Source: Apoda limacodes
Taxonomy: Eukaryota > Arthropoda > Insecta > Lepidoptera > Limacodidae
DNA length: 64,000 nucleotides
Assembly: GCA_946406115.1 (NCBI GenBank)
Contig: OX291545.1
Span: forward strand, 21,881,153 to 21,945,152
Reading direction: 5' to 3'
Shown: positions 11,331 through 22,665 of the stretch, in pieces
How the letters are laid out: each line of letters starts with the position of its first letter
How positions within the stretch are numbered: position 1 is the first letter of the stretch
Made by a program: the position numbers and the translations under genes
The notes under the pieces: model-generated
The model's database searches: none
The model's input: the letters and a program-made list of their open reading frames with translations, nothing else
What the model was told of the DNA's origin: nothing

Positions 11331-13030
11331 GAATGAAGTGCTATACTTTCTCATTAAATAAGTGTACATATAAATGTTTGAAGCTATATCAAGCGCCGCC
11401 TTTATTTTTGATGTAATACCTATTCACAGCTATTATAGGAAATGCAATCTCGAGTCAAGATTGACAATTGGAAATCTCGCGTGATAAGCCTGGGTAAAAA
11501 TCAGGACTTCGAGATCTCGTTTGAATATCTGGTGAGATCTAGATTAATCACTACAATAACAAGATTTGACCCACTGTTTAAAATTATGCGTTATTTTTTG
11601 CTAAAAGGATCCTTAAAAGGGTTTTGCAATTATTATGCGAATAAAACATAAATAAAATATTGAAACAAATTATTCATCGTTTATTTCAGAAAATTATTAA
11701 TTCTTACTACTACTTATTACTTTTTTAAAAGCAAGGGTGTTGAAAGCCACTCGGCAACTTATATTTTATGTTGAAAGCCTGGTAGTAGGACTGTGTAAGT
11801 TTATTAGGCTTTTGTACAACAATTTCAGGTATTCTCTTCTTCTTCCTCCACCTTATTTGTTAAGATTCATTAAGGACATCTGACTGTCAATTCAATAAAT
11901 CCTAATCTCGAAAAATGGCTTGAAATAACGTGAGATCGACATTTCATTTTTAGTGCCTCGGTGCATATAAATCGCTTATTTTATTAATTATTTATATATC
12001 TAGATTAAGAAACAGATGAATAATTTTAATTTGATTTTTTCTGAGATTCTCAGGACTAACAGTATAAAAAGGTGGAAGTGGGCAACTATATTTAAAGGGG
12101 GACACAAAATTAGAGTATTCTCCTGACAGCAGTGTTACGCAAAATGTAATTGCAACTTACAATTACAATTATTTTATGTCAATCGTGACTTCAGCAATTA
12201 TCATATTTCGATTAATAGGTAATGTGATAGTCACGATTAAAAATTAATAAATTGTTCATTGCAATGAAATTTTGTCTAACACTGCCTGAAGGATAAAGTT
12301 GCTTACAAGTTTCCGGGCAGACGGTCATCATGACATTCGAACGAAACTATAAGGTTTCTGTTTTGCTATCCAAATAGCCAAGTAGCCAACTACAAAACCC
12401 TAAAAAAGATTTTTTTTCAGAAACCGTATTACCAGTTCCCAGTTTTATAACCACGTCACAGGCATGCGATTTTTTTTTTTTAATGCGACTATTCTTAAGG
12501 TCTTGTTTTTGTTCTGCACCTTCGGTACCGGTTATACCGGTTGTACCGGTAGGTATATAAGATTACTATTTACGATCAGTAACCTATTTATAACTTTACA
12601 ATCTTCTCAAATAATAGTCCATTCGAGCATTCAAGGTCTCTGTTCTATTACATTCTAATGACTTTTGCTTCAGTTCCTATACCACTAATATATATCTATA
12701 TTTAGTTATCGCTTTTCGCTATGTATCGAAATCAACGAGCTTTATTTGTATTCCAAAGTGTGACAGACGTGACTTTTAAATTTATTTGCTCCTTTTAACT
12801 TTTAACTGTTAGTCCTAATGATCTGAGAAAAAATCGATTTAAATTATTCGTCTGTTGCTTTATCTACATATATAAATAATAAATTAAATAAATGATGTAT
12901 AGGCATGGAATGCTAGAATCATAAAATTTACTTTAACTTAACTATTCTCGATGAAAATAAAAATTCATTTCATTCAAAACGACATGACAACTCTTTTTGA
13001 TGGAAAACAATATAAAAAAACATACTCCCT
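11331..13030. other. Non-coding stretch
   Basis: AT-rich. The only structure seen is a short inverted repeat, aatcgtgact/agtcacgatt, near 12182-12240. Confidence 0.55.
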
Positions 13031-13180
13031 TGCAGTCTAGTTGGTACTGTGGCTGACTGCTGTGCAGAGGGCGTGGGTTCGATTCCCGCATTGGACAAAC
13101 ATTAATGTGATAAAAACATTTGTGTTTGTCTTAAGTCTGGGTGTATTTATCTATAATATGTATGTATTTACAAAAAAACT
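13031..13180 (+). mobile_element. tRNA-derived SINE
   Basis: The A-box-like tctagttggtactgtgg near 13037 and the perfect B box ggttcgattcc at 13076-13086 have tRNA-like spacing, followed by the body gtctgggtgtatttatctat. This is a common lepidopteran SINE layout. Its pol III promoter could still be recognisable; the tail has decayed. Confidence 0.85.
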
Positions 13181-13764
13181 TTCAATCTGCAAACGTAAGT
13201 TACCTAATCGACCCTGCTCGTGCAGTTTTTTAAAAATTAAATATACAAACCCAAGTAACCCCAAGTATTTTTTATATGGAATACAAGTTATATATTTAAA
13301 AAAATGATACAATTAATTTCTCCCTCGGCCCTCCTTATCGCCCCCCGCTGGATCCGCCCCTAAATAGAACAATGTAAATCAAGAAAAGGTTGAAGAAACC
13401 AGTTAAAAACATGAACCGGCCTCTAACAAATATTACACCCATGTTATGTAATCCATTAAACACAACATAACGTAACTTAAACTGGTAGATTAACCGTTGC
13501 TCTGCAAAAGTTGTAACACCGGCGACAACTTTCTCTGCGAACAGACGTTGTGGCTTCCTCGGCCTTATCGGTTTGCTATCTTAGACACGGAATAAATAAC
13601 CATTGGCATCGCAGCCGAGCCGAACCCATCTTCTTGTTTGAAATAAAACAATGGCGACGCATGATCAGCTTGTTTCATGCGTGGCTTATTTTCAGATGTA
13701 TTATTTCACGATTATTAGTTTTGTGTAAATTATTTTCTATTACCTTACCAGTCTGGGGTACAAC

Positions 13765-14000
13765 AGTGGGGTTGCAGAACGGCCTACCCACATTGAGGGC
13801 GATTTGGGCCATCGTCCACACGCGGGCTCAGTGCGGAGTATGGACTTCACATACGTTTTTTTTGACGTAGGCGGGTTTCCTTCTACAAAAAGATAGTGAA
13901 GTGAATAATCAGAAGGTATGAAAAAGACTCATTTGTACATGCCAGGCTCGAACCTCCGCCTTTCGAAAATTTATCCAAACGAGGGGACAGTCTGGAGTGT
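13765..14000 (+). repeat. Relic of a common lepidopteran LINE/SINE tail
   Basis: Pieces such as gtgcggagtatggacttcac, gcgggtttcc and gctcgaacctccgcc follow the order of an interspersed repeat I recall from moths. Heavily decayed; no frame survives. Confidence 0.4.
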
Positions 14001-15188
14001 AATAGAGTCAACACGTGTAGTATTGGCGGCAGGCTAACAAATAGGTACTTCTGTATTGAACAAAATGTACTTGTACATCACAAACCACTCTGAACTGGCG
14101 GGCTGGTTTTCAAACTCAAGCCTGCTGAAGGATCAGTGGGGTACCTAACTCTTGACGCTCAATTTCAATTTCGCTGTGATTTTGGAATCGAATAAAGCAC
14201 TAATAACATCTTTTTATACTGCAAAATGAAATGTAATCATTAAGATTACTACCCATTACCAAATGTAATTACAATTCAAGTTTTTAAAGGTGTTGACTTT
14301 TGTACGAGGTTGTTGAAAATTGCCGTATGATTGGAATTGGGATTGTCGTCGAGAGTCAGCTTTTAGGTATATTGGCAAATAAGCAGGTCATACCCGCTGA
14401 TCCACCTATAGATGGACTCTATCTATTGGCCCATCTTCCCTATCGGTATGCTGAAAGTATTCTTTTCGTTACCTAGTTTTCAACTCACTCATATTACTAA
14501 ACAATTCCCAACCGTTTGGCTGTTCTCTTCTGGAGTTCGAAATCTCTAAATTGAGTAGAGTTTACGAACTCAATTTTTCGAAAGAATGTTCAGAATGTTT
14601 ATAAATTGCCTACCAAATATTCGTAACCGTCTGGATGTTCTTTTCTTATATGACGTAGAAGAATATTTTTACCTAAAACCTGTACGTAATTGTTGTAAAT
14701 TGTGAGATAACAAAGAAAGTGTTTGATGTAGAGTCATAAATTAGTAACGTGCAGATTAATTTAATATGATAAAAGACTAGTTGTACCATGCCAGACTGTT
14801 TTTTAGATAGTTTAGCTTTATATAGTGTCTGCTAGATTTTTTCATTGCTATGAAATTAATTCAGCTTTAAAGTAGATAGGTTGCCAGATAGATATAGGCT
14901 ATGACACAAAAGCATTGAAAAAAGGGGTAAGCAAAATTCAATTTTATTCTAATATAAGTTTATTCTCGCTCCAATTGCTTTAGTAAAAACATTTTTTAAT
15001 GTGCAATAATGAACGGATAAATCAGTTTCATTCCAAATTTCAACAGTCTATTAAATGTTTGTAATAGTTTTTTTTTATAGTTTACAATACATATTGTAAC
15101 TATAACCAGAATATAATTTTATTGTAACTACTACAAATACGAGTATGTGACAACTGTTCACTATTTCCTAGTTACTTTTGCCGCGTGG
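14001..15188. other. Non-coding stretch
   Basis: No gene. The block ggaattgggattgtcgtc near 14335 also occurs near 34990, so another low-copy repeat touches this region. Confidence 0.5.
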
Positions 15189-15441
15189 TTGAACTATAGA
15201 CTTCGAGATGGACTGTGCAATAGCCTCACAAAATTGACCATACTTTAGAAAGAAACAGCGAACCTGAAGTCTCTTTTATCTTTCTAATCATCCTCCGCAA
15301 TTTTGTTTTTTTATGTTTATTAAAACAAGTCGGAAAGAGACAAGAGACTTAAGTTTCGCTTCATCTCTGTCACGCTTTTGCGACCACTTTTTTCATGTCA
15401 GGCAAGGAAATGCACTGCCCAGTTCTATATGTCTATGGGTT
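15189..15441. mobile_element. MITE-like repeat, copy 2
   Basis: Shares with 988-1205 the end actatagacttc, internal blocks such as atagcctcacaaaattgacc and tctgtcacgcttttgcgacc, and a right end tatgtctatgggtt that mirrors the left. Confidence 0.65.
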
Positions 15442-15595
15442 GGACGGATAGCCTGTAGGTACCATCTAGACGCAGTAAATGCTTAAAATCAAACTACTTT
15501 TCAGTCATTCCTAATGTAATTTTTATAAATTATATGCAAGTACACGATTAATTTTAGAGTTTAAAAAATAGTCTACATGTCTGGAATAATAAACG

Positions 15596-15830
15596 TGACG
15601 TGTGCACTCACCATTCGTTATGTATGAAACTGTAAGAAAGGTGTCAGATCAAATGCGTGACGTGCGCACGCGCGTGCAGCGATGACGTTGTATCATATTG
15701 CGCTGCCTGTTAGATGCCAGACCAGGGGACTTAGACTTCTTAAATTTAGCGTAACTAAAAAAAGAATAAAATCGAACAAAATGTATGAACATAACGTTTG
15801 TGACGTCACTTGCTAGCGATCGAAAAAAAA
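15596..15830 (+). repeat. CpG-rich repeat, copy 1
   Basis: Contains gtgacgtgtgc, gtgcgcacgcgcgtgca (alternating purine/pyrimidine) and ttagacttcttaaatttagcg. A diverged relative lies at 16680-16840. Confidence 0.5.
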
Positions 15831-16679
15831 AAATCATAGACTTGATGCTTTTCTATGCTATTGATACCATACCCAAGCCGCTGCAGGCGCCGAAAAGAAA
15901 GTTGTCTATACATTAGGTAGCCATATTGCAACTTTACAAACGCGATTCATTTTTGATATTCGTTGAACTTGCGTTCGCCCAGACCCTACGGATAAGCTTG
16001 GCGATTGCAAATGGCGGCTTTCGCCAGATTTAGTATGTAGTAGAGAGCTTGAATATTTTTACGTCAGTATCTAATATTTTCACAACAAAATATTTAAGAT
16101 AAACTAGATACCTACTTAAAGCATAAAAAGATTTCAATATTCAATACAATAAATACCTATATTCTTAATTTTATAACCAACGATGAGTAAGTTGGCAGAA
16201 AATAAAAGTAATAATTTCATATGAAACAAATAAAGAAAAAACACCACATTCCATCCACAGTACAAACAAAAACATAAGCGATTTTCGATAATTGACACAA
16301 ATAATGTAGAGTTTACAAGCCGACGCCAACGATACAGCGTTTTCGATACATGAGCACTAAGTCTACCACTATGGTTTCGAAAACGCTTGTTCTATAGCGA
16401 TACTGCACGATTTCCGATTGTAACTTGTCTAAGGCCCCTGGCATGCACGCACACGCATCGGTCAGTGCTGCACATTTGCACGCACGGCAGGTTGTATTTA
16501 TTTACAAAAGTAATACAGTTTACGAGTGTTTTTTTCAATGAACTCATAGAAATAGTTTGCAAATATGAGTGTATCTACAACACCAAACATTAAGAGTACA
16601 AAAATAAAAATTATTAGTTATTATTGCGGTCAAATGCTCTAAACTTCAATATGGCTGCACGCATGCAGAAGTTACCTGC

Positions 16680-16840
16680 GTGACGTGTGCTGTACCTAAC
16701 TCTTTTGCCGGTGTGATAGAGATTGCACGCGCGTGCGCACCTCACGTCACGCCACGCATCGGGGTCTGCTCCGACCTTTAGACTCTTTGTTGAGGTTTGC
16801 GTAAATATGAACGCAATTTTTTTTGTGCGAATCAAAACTA
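16680..16840 (+). repeat. CpG-rich repeat, copy 2
   Basis: Contains gtgacgtgtgc, gcacgcgcgtgcgcac and ctttagactctttgttgagg, in the same order as copy 1 at 15596-15830. Confidence 0.5.
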
Positions 16841-16859
16841 CAGAATCTTAAGGTTTAAA

Positions 16860-17362
16860 AAAAATATAAGTATAGTGCAACAAACTTTTTTGATATAGTG
16901 GTCAAAAATTAAAAACTACAGTTGTCATATGGAAATGATGTGAACTTACAAGATACTAGCGACCAAACACCTAGGGCAGAAGGTCAGAAAAGTTTGTTTC
17001 ACTGTAAATATGTGATTGAACTTGCTTTTCTAGTGCACAGATATAGGATATAGGTATGTGGTCTAGTGTGTTAATTGAGTGATTTTCATTTATTTATTTT
17101 TTTAGTACTAAAAAACGGAAAGTGACAAGTTTTAACACTTGTGATTTTCTTTAAAGAGTAGGTATATTAAATTTCTAGACGTTATGCAAGTTGGTAAAGA
17201 CATTAGAATTTGTTATCTAGTGCATCACCTAAAATTTTAACAAAACGTAAAATTTCATATAAAAAAAGAAAAGTTTCAAGAGACACCTCCTGTGGTATAA
17301 TTTACATGCAAATCGTTGGTATTACAGAAATTATAGCTTTCTGTCCTATTTTGTCAGTATAG
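16860..17362. repeat. Diverged dispersed repeat, copy 1
   Basis: Blocks in order (cttgcttttctagtgcac, gattttcatttatt, gttatctagtgca, acagaaattatagctttctg) also occur in order at 63175-63690. AT-rich and non-coding. Confidence 0.55.
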
Positions 17363-17496
17363 AGACTATAGGAACGTTTATGTGAAATAGTCGTTGCTTA
17401 TCAAAGTAAATATACAGGACAGCTGTATCTGGGCTCGGACAAAATTTATTTTGACTTTTAAAATATCACATGGGTAGATAAATGATTTAAGAACTA

Positions 17497-17560
17497 CTAG
17501 TTGGCCTGCCAAACGTTATTCTGTCCTTTCTCTAGCTGCCATCCCCCGTCGCAACACTCG
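17497..17560 (+). repeat. Head of a CTAGCTGACC-type SINE-like repeat
   Basis: Reads actagttggcctgccaaacg, then ttattctgtcc. Same family head as 52906 and 53139. Confidence 0.5.
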
Positions 17561-18847
17561 CCCGGGCTATTACTTCGTTTTTTTATTTTTACTCTGCTCC
17601 TGAGGGTCGTAAAGTGATGTAAAATCGCCTTAACCTTCCGTAGGGTTAGGCTAACAAATGCAAATAGATTTTTTTAATCCGACTGGTAGTTCCAGTGATT
17701 AGCGCATTTAAACAAAAAAAGAAACATAAAACAAACTTTTTAGCGTCATTATATTAGTAGGTATACATAAAGGTTTATATTTTTTAGTGGTATTTGACTG
17801 CTATTTATAAGTTTAAAGTCTTTGAATATAGATACAGGGAATTTAATATAAAAAGTAAATAGTTTGTTTTAAGGCAATGAGTTTTGTAACGACATTTTAA
17901 TTAATGAGGCAGGTACTCGACTTTGTTGCGTCCGTTGCGCATACCTATTGTATACATAATAAGTTTTTAGAATAACATTATTGTAATAAATTCGTGGTTA
18001 AAGTTTTTAATATACCAATAAAAATACCTACGGTGATATAAAAGTTACGTAACAGTATTTCGGGCATCGCGATGTGCGCGAAAAGTGAAATGTGTGAACT
18101 AAGAGTCAACAGACTCGAAAGTAGATACGCACCTCTCAACATTTCTTGGCGGACACTATACTTTGCAGATTTCACCTTTTACCCATCACTATCACGTGTG
18201 ACTTATGGCTCTTGTAAGTCTTTTTTTAATTTGGTACCCATGGTTATGCTGCCTGGTCCCATTACCTTAGTTTGGGCAATGATCTTGCCTGCTGAACTGA
18301 GGGGTGTGGGTTCCATATGTATATACTGCTTTTGAAACATCCTCTTTCATATCGATTGTGCAGTTTAGAAATAAATACATTTTAAATATGACGAACTAAT
18401 TGTAGCTTAGACATAACTTCTTTGTTTAGAAATTAGTTATCTATTATTAAATTACCTATAAGATGTGTGTTAAAAAGCAAGTCAAATGAGCTGCCTTGTT
18501 TGTTACATAAACATTCATTATATGACAAAAATATCCCAGAATTAGGCAATTAGGTATTTAAAATGAACGGGTATAAATAAGTATTACATTTGATCGATGA
18601 TTTGACTTATATACGTATTAGACCACATTTTCCGTGTGCCTAAACATCTAAAAATAACATCCGGAAATTCTTTAACTAGAATAGCAAACTCTCAACACGT
18701 GTCACAGTATAAATAAAAGCTCGTGTGATAAATCCATAGTGATTGTCCTGAGTCACTTTGACCATAAAATGCTATTATCTTTATTTTTCTCTGTGGCCAA
18801 ATACCTATTATATTTTGAGTCAGAAGCATTTCTGCATCAAGTTTCAT
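17561..18847. other. Non-coding stretch
   Basis: AT-rich; the open frames 17978-18175 (-) and 18072-18335 (+) overlap each other and show no family. Confidence 0.55.
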
Positions 18848-19195
18848 TTAAGAGGGTAAATGGCACACAGTAGAATTGAATTCTTTCAGTCGACATATCA
18901 AGTCCAAATAAAATCGGGATGAAACTTGGCATACATAAAGGTTAGGTCCTGGAATAGCATAAAGGCTACTTTTTATCTCGAAATTCCCGCGGGAATAACT
19001 ATAACCGAGCTTAAACGAACTATAGCTACAGTTTGATATAGCAAACTTCATTAGTGTAATTAAGGAGTAAATCACAGTCGCCGATAACCGAATTAAGGGA
19101 GGGCGGAGCCGCTGGCAAATTAGTATACTTGATTAAGGAGTTCCTCGCCGATAACCGAATTTAGGGCGGGCGGAGCCGAAGGCAAAGTCTAGATA
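18848..19195 (-). repeat. TTTGCCCGCGG-type repeats, two heads
   Basis: Reverse orientation. Heads occur at about 19083-19125 and 19146-19190 (gggcgggcggagccgaagg). The body tcgggatgaaacttggcata and attcccgcgggaataactat lies to the left. Confidence 0.65.
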
Positions 19196-19438
19196 ATAAT
19201 AAAATCATAATGCAACATCATTTTCTCGACAGAAAAAAATCACAATGCTGCCTCTAGTTTTTGCCAATTTTCGATTTATTTTTATAACGGTACATATAAT
19301 TTAATGAAAAAAAAAAACACTATAATTACTTAAAATGTTACTTAAAATAAAACCAAGGGCTGTTATTACCAAATTTTCTAAATAAATAATATAATTCGAA
19401 ATAATATCTAATACTTTTCGCCAATACAATGTTCATAT

Positions 19439-19440
<2 letters not shown>

Positions 19441-19485
<45 letters not shown>

Positions 19486-22400
19486 CCACTAAGGTGGCAA
19501 ACAAGCTTACGGCCCGCCTGATGGTAAGCGGTCACCGTAGCCTATGGACGCTTGCAACACCAGGGGTATCACTTGCGCGTTGCCGACCCTTCAGAAATCT
19601 AATAACTTCTTTCTTGAAGAACTCCATACTGTAGTCCTTGCAGAATACCTTGGCAGGGAGCTCATTCCACAACTTAAGCGTTCGCGGGAGGAAGTTTCTC
19701 TGAAACCGCACTGTACGCGACCATTTAGGTTCTAAAGTGTGAGAATGGATTCCCTGCCGATGGCGAGCGGTGCGATGGTAGAAAGTAGCCGTGGGCATCA
19801 TTTCGAACAATTCCTCAGAACACAACCCATTGTACAAGCGGTAGAACACACACAGTGAGGCAAAGTCTCTCCTTAGACTTAAGGGCTCGATACCGCAAGT
19901 GACTTTGGAATCGTCGACAATTCTCACAGCCCGTCGTTGAACCGAGTCAAAAGGGCCAAGCTGGTATCCGGGTGCACCTGCCCAGAGATGGCAGCAGTAC
20001 TCCATATGGGGCCGAACTTGCGACTTGTAAAGTAACAACCTTTGCCCCGACGTGAATACTGCTTCGCTCTGTTGAGTACACCAAGTTTTTTGGACGCCAG
20101 CTTCACCTTATCTGATAAATGATCTCGGAACTGAACATCGCTGGAGATGTCGACACCAAGGATCCCAATGCTCTTGGAGATGGAGAGGGGAGTGTTCTGG
20201 AATTGTGGGACTACAGTGAATGGAGTTTTCTTAGCGGTGAACGCGCACACTTGTGTCTTTGTAGGGTTGAATCGGACCAAGTTTACCCGTCCCCAGTCAG
20301 AGACCTGGGACAGTGTGGTCTCGATTTGAGACACAAGTTCTCCGCGGTTTTCCTCCACAACGGAACGAGGGATGTTTGCACGACCCGTGTAAAAAGCGTC
20401 TCCAGTACTGTCATCTGCATAGCAATGTATGTTGTTCATGTCCAACATGTCATTGATATGCAGTAGAAACAGCGTAGGAGACAGCACAGAGCCTTGCGGG
20501 ACACCAGCATTAATGTCCATGCTATCAGAGCAACTACCGTCAACTACGGCTCGTATGCGTCTGCCGGACAAAAAGCTAGCCACCCATTTGCACAAACCCT
20601 CGGGCACTCCGTAAGATGGCAACTTCGATAGAAGACCGCGGTGCCAGACCCGATCGAACGCCTTCGCTATGTCCAGGCTACATGCCAATGCCTCCCCCTG
20701 ACTCTCAATGGCTAGTGCCCATCGGTGTGTGAGATACACTAGAAGGTCACCAGTCGAGCGACCGTGGCGAAAGCCATATTGGCGGTCGCTGAGCAGGTCA
20801 TGTTTTTCTAGGTATCTCAAAAGCTGTGTGTTGATCACACGCTCCATCACCTTAGAGAGGAGAGAGGTAATAGCGATAGGCCTGTAATTCGATGGATCTG
20901 ATCTATCGCCCTTTTTGGGCACCGGGTGCACATTCGCAGTCTTCCATGAAGACGGAAATTGCCTAGTGTGGTAGGAAAGCGCGAAGAGGCGCGTGAGTAC
21001 AGGACATAACTCAGGAGCACACTGCTTAAGCACCACTGCTGGTATACCGTCTGGCCCACTCGACTTATGAACGTCTAGAGAGAGCAACGCCCGCCTGACC
21101 TCCCGCTGCGTTATGGAGATTTCCGGCATGGTCTTACCGCACCACGGTATAGTAGGTGGTACAGCGCCTTCATCGTTCATATTCGAGTTCGAGGCAAAGA
21201 GACTGCCCAGTAGATCGGCTTTCTCTTTAGCACTATGGGCCAAGTCACCATCGGTCTTTCTCAGTGGTGGTAACGACGACTGGCAGAAGTTCCCTTCGGC
21301 AGCTTTGGCAAGCGACCAGAAAGCACGACTCCCAGAAGGATAGCTCGCAAGTCGCCCACCTATTTTGCCGATGAATTGGAATTTTGCTCTGGCAGTTGCT
21401 TTCTTACTGAACCTCGAGGCAGCATTTAATTTGCGTTTTAACTCAGAAATATTCGGATCCTTATTAAAACGAGCCGTGGTCCAAGCCTCATATGCATTTT
21501 GCTTAAGAATTTTAGCTTTTCTGCAAGACCTATTAAACCACGGTCGTTTTTTGACGCCGGCAGCTACTCGCGGGTTAGGAATATAGCATTCCATACCAGC
21601 AAGGATTGTCTCAGTGACTGCGGCTGCGCAGACGTCAGGATCTTCTGAGTTAAAGCAGATCTGCCTCCACGGGTACGATGCGTAAAATTCTCGCAATCCA
21701 TCCCAGTCTGCCGACTTATAGTGCCACACACGACGCCAATTAGTTGGCCCAGAAGGATCAGGTTGTGTGCATGACACTTGAGTCCGAACGAGACAGTGGT
21801 CCGAGGAGCCAAGAGGCGCATCCACTGAGACGGAGTATCCGTCCGGACGAGTAGTCAGCAGAAGGTCCAGTAAGGAGCTCGTATGTTCCTCTATATCTGG
21901 TATTCTCGTTGGAGAAAGTACCAGCTGAGAGAATCCATAGGTCAGAGCAAATTCGTGAGCAGATATCCCAGCATAGTTATTGGTTCGAGAACTGAGCCAC
22001 TCGCGATGGTGGGCGTTAAAGTCTCCCAAAATAACTAGTTCTGCTGTGGGATATTGCTCTAGAACTTTGTCAGTCGTCAAACTCAGGTGCGTGAAGAGTC
22101 GAGTTACTTCCGTGTCACCGCTATGAGACCTGTATAGGCACGCATAGATACGAGTGTGGCCGCCGTAATCTACGCGCACCCACAATATCGACAGGTCCCT
22201 GTCTTCAAGGCTATGAAGGCGGCGACAGCAGATATCCTCCCGGACGAACATACATACATCGGCACGACTCACGAAATTGTGCTCAAGTTTGTAACCGGGA
22301 TAATGAAGGTATGATGTATCGGCCGGGCAGGATATCTGCGTCTCCGTTAGAAAAAGAATGGTCGGCTGCGCAGTCTCCAGATGGAGGTGGACTGCGTTAA

Positions 22401-22665
22401 GATTTGCGTGAATACCCCTAATGTTGCAAAAGTCCACATTAAATGTGGATGGAGCGGCCGCTGAATAAACTCTTTTTCTTTTATTTCTTGCCATATTTTT
22501 TATTTTTTGAAAGTGTTATTTAGATTAAAGATGAGGATTCACTGCACTGACAGCTTAGAGGACAAAAGGTGCGGTACTAGAACTGCCAAAGCTCGCCACA
22601 GATGATACGGTTGCTGGCACGGCGGGCGGAAGGGCCCCTGATCCCCCTCTGTTGTAGTAGCCGGG
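19441..22665 (-). mobile_element. Near-complete non-LTR retrotransposon (jockey/CR1-group LINE)
   Basis: The element runs on the minus strand from about 22665 (5' end, inside its GC-rich leader) to a 42-base T run at 19441-19482, which is its poly(A) tail. The leader is shorter than in the copy at 6.1 kb, so this copy is probably 5'-truncated within the leader. It carries one long ORF with endonuclease and reverse transcriptase and a short 3' UTR ending ttagtggtataa before the tail. No separate ORF1/gag-like ORF is visible here. I found no convincing target-site duplication. Clade assignment within the jockey/CR1 group is uncertain. Confidence 0.93.
19924..22494 (-). CDS. LINE ORF: APE endonuclease plus reverse transcriptase, frameshifted near its end
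   Basis: An 856-codon ORF starting MARNKRKRVYS. The apurinic-type endonuclease covers roughly residues 18-240: NIRG near 24, catalytic Glu in TETQ (E51), GDFNAHH (157-163) and SSDH (230-233). The reverse transcriptase covers roughly 470-760: KSSGPDGIP (477-485), NYRPIAITSLLSK, motif A SLDIAKAFD (Asp608), AGVPQGSVLSP (663-673) and the catalytic YADD (692-695). A one-base deletion near 20056, where the copy at 36.2 kb has an extra G, moves the last third of the thumb/C-terminal region into another frame. That region continues as an open stretch down to a stop at 19532, giving about 988 codons including the stop. The product would nick target DNA and reverse-transcribe its own RNA. Apart from the frameshift no disabling change is obvious. 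Confidence 0.93.
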   Translation of the reverse strand: MARNKRKRVYSAAAPSTFNVDFCNIRGIHANLNAVHLHLETAQPTILFLTETQISCPADTSYLHYPGYKLEHNFVSRADVCMFVREDICCRRLHSLEDRDLSILWVRVDYGGHTRIYACLYRSHSGDTEVTRLFTHLSLTTDKVLEQYPTAELVILGDFNAHHREWLSSRTNNYAGISAHEFALTYGFSQLVLSPTRIPDIEEHTSSLLDLLLTTRPDGYSVSVDAPLGSSDHCLVRTQVSCTQPDPSGPTNWRRVWHYKSADWDGLREFYASYPWRQICFNSEDPDVCAAAVTETILAGMECYIPNPRVAAGVKKRPWFNRSCRKAKILKQNAYEAWTTARFNKDPNISELKRKLNAASRFSKKATARAKFQFIGKIGGRLASYPSGSRAFWSLAKAAEGNFCQSSLPPLRKTDGDLAHSAKEKADLLGSLFASNSNMNDEGAVPPTIPWCGKTMPEISITQREVRRALLSLDVHKSSGPDGIPAVVLKQCAPELCPVLTRLFALSYHTRQFPSSWKTANVHPVPKKGDRSDPSNYRPIAITSLLSKVMERVINTQLLRYLEKHDLLSDRQYGFRHGRSTGDLLVYLTHRWALAIESQGEALACSLDIAKAFDRVWHRGLLSKLPSYGVPEGLCKWVASFLSGRRIRAVVDGSCSDSMDINAGVPQGSVLSPTLFLLHINDMLDMNNIHCYADDSTGDAFYTGRANIPRSVVEENRGELVSQIETTLSQVSDWGRVNLVRFNPTKTQVCAFTAKKTPFTVVPQFQNTPLSISKSIGILGVDISSDVQFRDHLSDKVKLASKKLGVLNRAKQYSRRGKGCYFTSRKFGPIWSTAAISGQVHPDTSLALLTRFNDGL

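Noticed and set aside
10873..11369. Three overlapping ORFs of 76-115 aa
   Set aside because: Overlap a hairpin-bearing repeat, on both strands, with no family resemblance.
13071..13090. tRNA gene at the B box
   Set aside because: The B box is good but no acceptor stem or anticodon arm is present; the following body is that of a SINE.
20119..20614. Plus-strand ORFs across the LINE at 19-22 kb and the equivalent at 36.3-36.8 kb
   Set aside because: Antisense shadows of the RT coding region; both copies show the same shadows.
19441..22665. Target-site duplication for the near-complete LINE
   Set aside because: The sequences outside the T run and outside the leader do not match.
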